DNA of 64,000 bases. Source: Legionella cherrii (lineage in GTDB: Bacteria; Pseudomonadota; Gammaproteobacteria; Legionellales; Legionellaceae). The stretch is from the NCBI RefSeq assembly GCF_900635815.1, contig NZ_LR134173.1, positions 719,501 through 783,500 of the forward strand, in the 5' to 3' direction. The notes beneath the pieces were generated by a model that saw only the letters and a program-made list of their open reading frames with translations, was not told the origin of the DNA and ran no database searches. Shown here one piece after another: positions 63,373 through 64,000 of this stretch (its first letter is position 1; each line of letters starts with the position of its first letter). The position numbers were made by a program, and so were the translations under genes.

Positions 63373-63680
63373 ATGAGGTTATCCACCTTTGATGTTTCGT
63401 TAGGCAAAAGCGAAAGGTGTCGTTCCTGCGGAAGCAGGAATCCATAGCTGCTTTAGCGCAAATACTAATACAAGGATAGATCCCCGCCTTGCGGGGATGA
63501 CCCATTTACTTGCAAGCTGACTAAAATATTCTATATTTTCAATTTGCCGGCTATTGGATTACATCGCTTTGGGGAGAATTTGCAGAACGGTAATACCCAG
63601 TTAATGTAGCGTTAATAAATTATATTCTATAATAATCATAAATTACCCATGTTTGCTAACTTTTGACCGGGGATATTTCT
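63373..63680. repeat. Intergenic region with paired palindromic repeat
   Basis: Two hairpins: TTCCTGC/GCAGGAA (63423-63429 and 63434-63440) and ATCCCCGC/GCGGGGAT (63480-63487 and 63491-63498), both inside a stretch like a REP/BIME element. The first is within GGTGTCGTTCCTGCGG and the second in GATAGATCCCCGCC. It may serve as an hfq 3' processing site. No gene is seen. Confidence 0.6.
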
Positions 63681-64000
63681 ATGGTTTCTAAGGTATATTT
63701 TGTTCAAGGTGTCTTTTCAAAGGTTTATCAAGCTTGGGGCCACGCATCTGTTTTAGAAATTATCCCTAAAGAGGACAATAAGCAACTAGAAATGGATCTG
63801 TATGGGCGAGTTAATGTGTTCCGGTGTCCCGGAATAAAAGAGAAACTAGAGCAACGTTATTTGCGGGAACAGCATGGTAAACATCCAGTTAGAGATTATT
63901 ATTATCAGAGTGATCCAGATGGTGGCGGTTTTAGATTTTTAATGGGGGTTGTTCCTTTTTTCGATCAGAATGACCCAGATAATGATAGCAGTACACCTCT
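63681..64000 (+). CDS. Hypothetical protein, truncated by the window edge
   Basis: Frame from the ATG at 63681 with GGGGATA upstream, open to the window end (106 residues visible). The visible part is cytosolic in character and rich in aromatic residues (VYFVQGVFSKVYQAWGHASVLEII). No family or motif is recognised and no membrane segment is visible. Confidence 0.5.
   Translation, partial: MVSKVYFVQGVFSKVYQAWGHASVLEIIPKEDNKQLEMDLYGRVNVFRCPGIKEKLEQRYLREQHGKHPVRDYYYQSDPDGGGFRFLMGVVPFFDQNDPDNDSSTP

Overview
The window looks like a stretch of a Legionella-type gammaproteobacterial chromosome that contains the replication-origin region. The evidence is low-GC, AT-rich intergenic DNA, the dnaA-dnaN-recF-gyrB block, the rpmH-rnpA-yidD-yidC-mnmE block, a complete ATP synthase operon, a speA/aguA/aguB putrescine pathway near hfq, and several coiled-coil, membrane or Glu-rich-tailed orphan proteins typical of Dot/Icm effector candidates. 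Species cannot be fixed from sequence reading alone.

Layout. 0-2.5 kb: part of a tripartite efflux system (truncated membrane-fusion protein and NodT-type outer-membrane factor) downstream of parC. 2.7-9.6 kb: parC, a divergent multi-sensor diguanylate cyclase, and a large secreted protein. 9.8-16.8 kb: atpIBEFHAGDC on the minus strand, with a clear sigma70 promoter before atpI and a one-base frameshift at the 3' end of atpA. 16.8-22.7 kb: glyoxalase I and the yraP-like/diaA/yraN/lpoA | rsmI envelope-replication cluster. 22.8-26.1 kb: an effector candidate, a beta-barrel protein and a DUF883 protein. 26.7-33.0 kb: a DNA-damage island with Ku, a three-domain LigD, DinB, UmuC and an N-terminally extended UmuD. 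33.3-37.5 kb: mnmE-yidC-yidD-rnpA-rpmH. 38-48 kb: an accessory segment (flavoprotein, methyltransferase, double GNAT, deacetylase, histidine kinase, orphan proteins) lying between rpmH and dnaA. 48.1-54.7 kb: putative oriC, dnaA, dnaN, recF, gyrB, with two perfect parS sites. 55.2-63.4 kb: a sedolisin-type protease, a uridine-kinase-like protein, aguA-speA-aguB (aguB frameshifted), an effector candidate and hfq. A further orphan gene runs off the right edge.

How it fits together. Genes left of about 37 kb are mostly on the minus strand and the dnaA block is on the plus strand, as expected for replication running outward from an origin at 37-48 kb. DnaA boxes next to dnaA, parS sites in recF and before gyrB, DiaA, gyrase and Topo IV place replication and segregation functions together. 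The repair island combines end joining (Ku/LigD) with two Y-family polymerases; its UmuD carries a DNA-binding-like N-terminus, which matters because Legionella is reported to lack LexA. The aguB-speA-aguA operon would make putrescine from arginine if the aguB frameshift is not real. Several short interspersed palindromic repeats sit between genes. No tRNA, rRNA, CRISPR array or complete insertion sequence was recognised.
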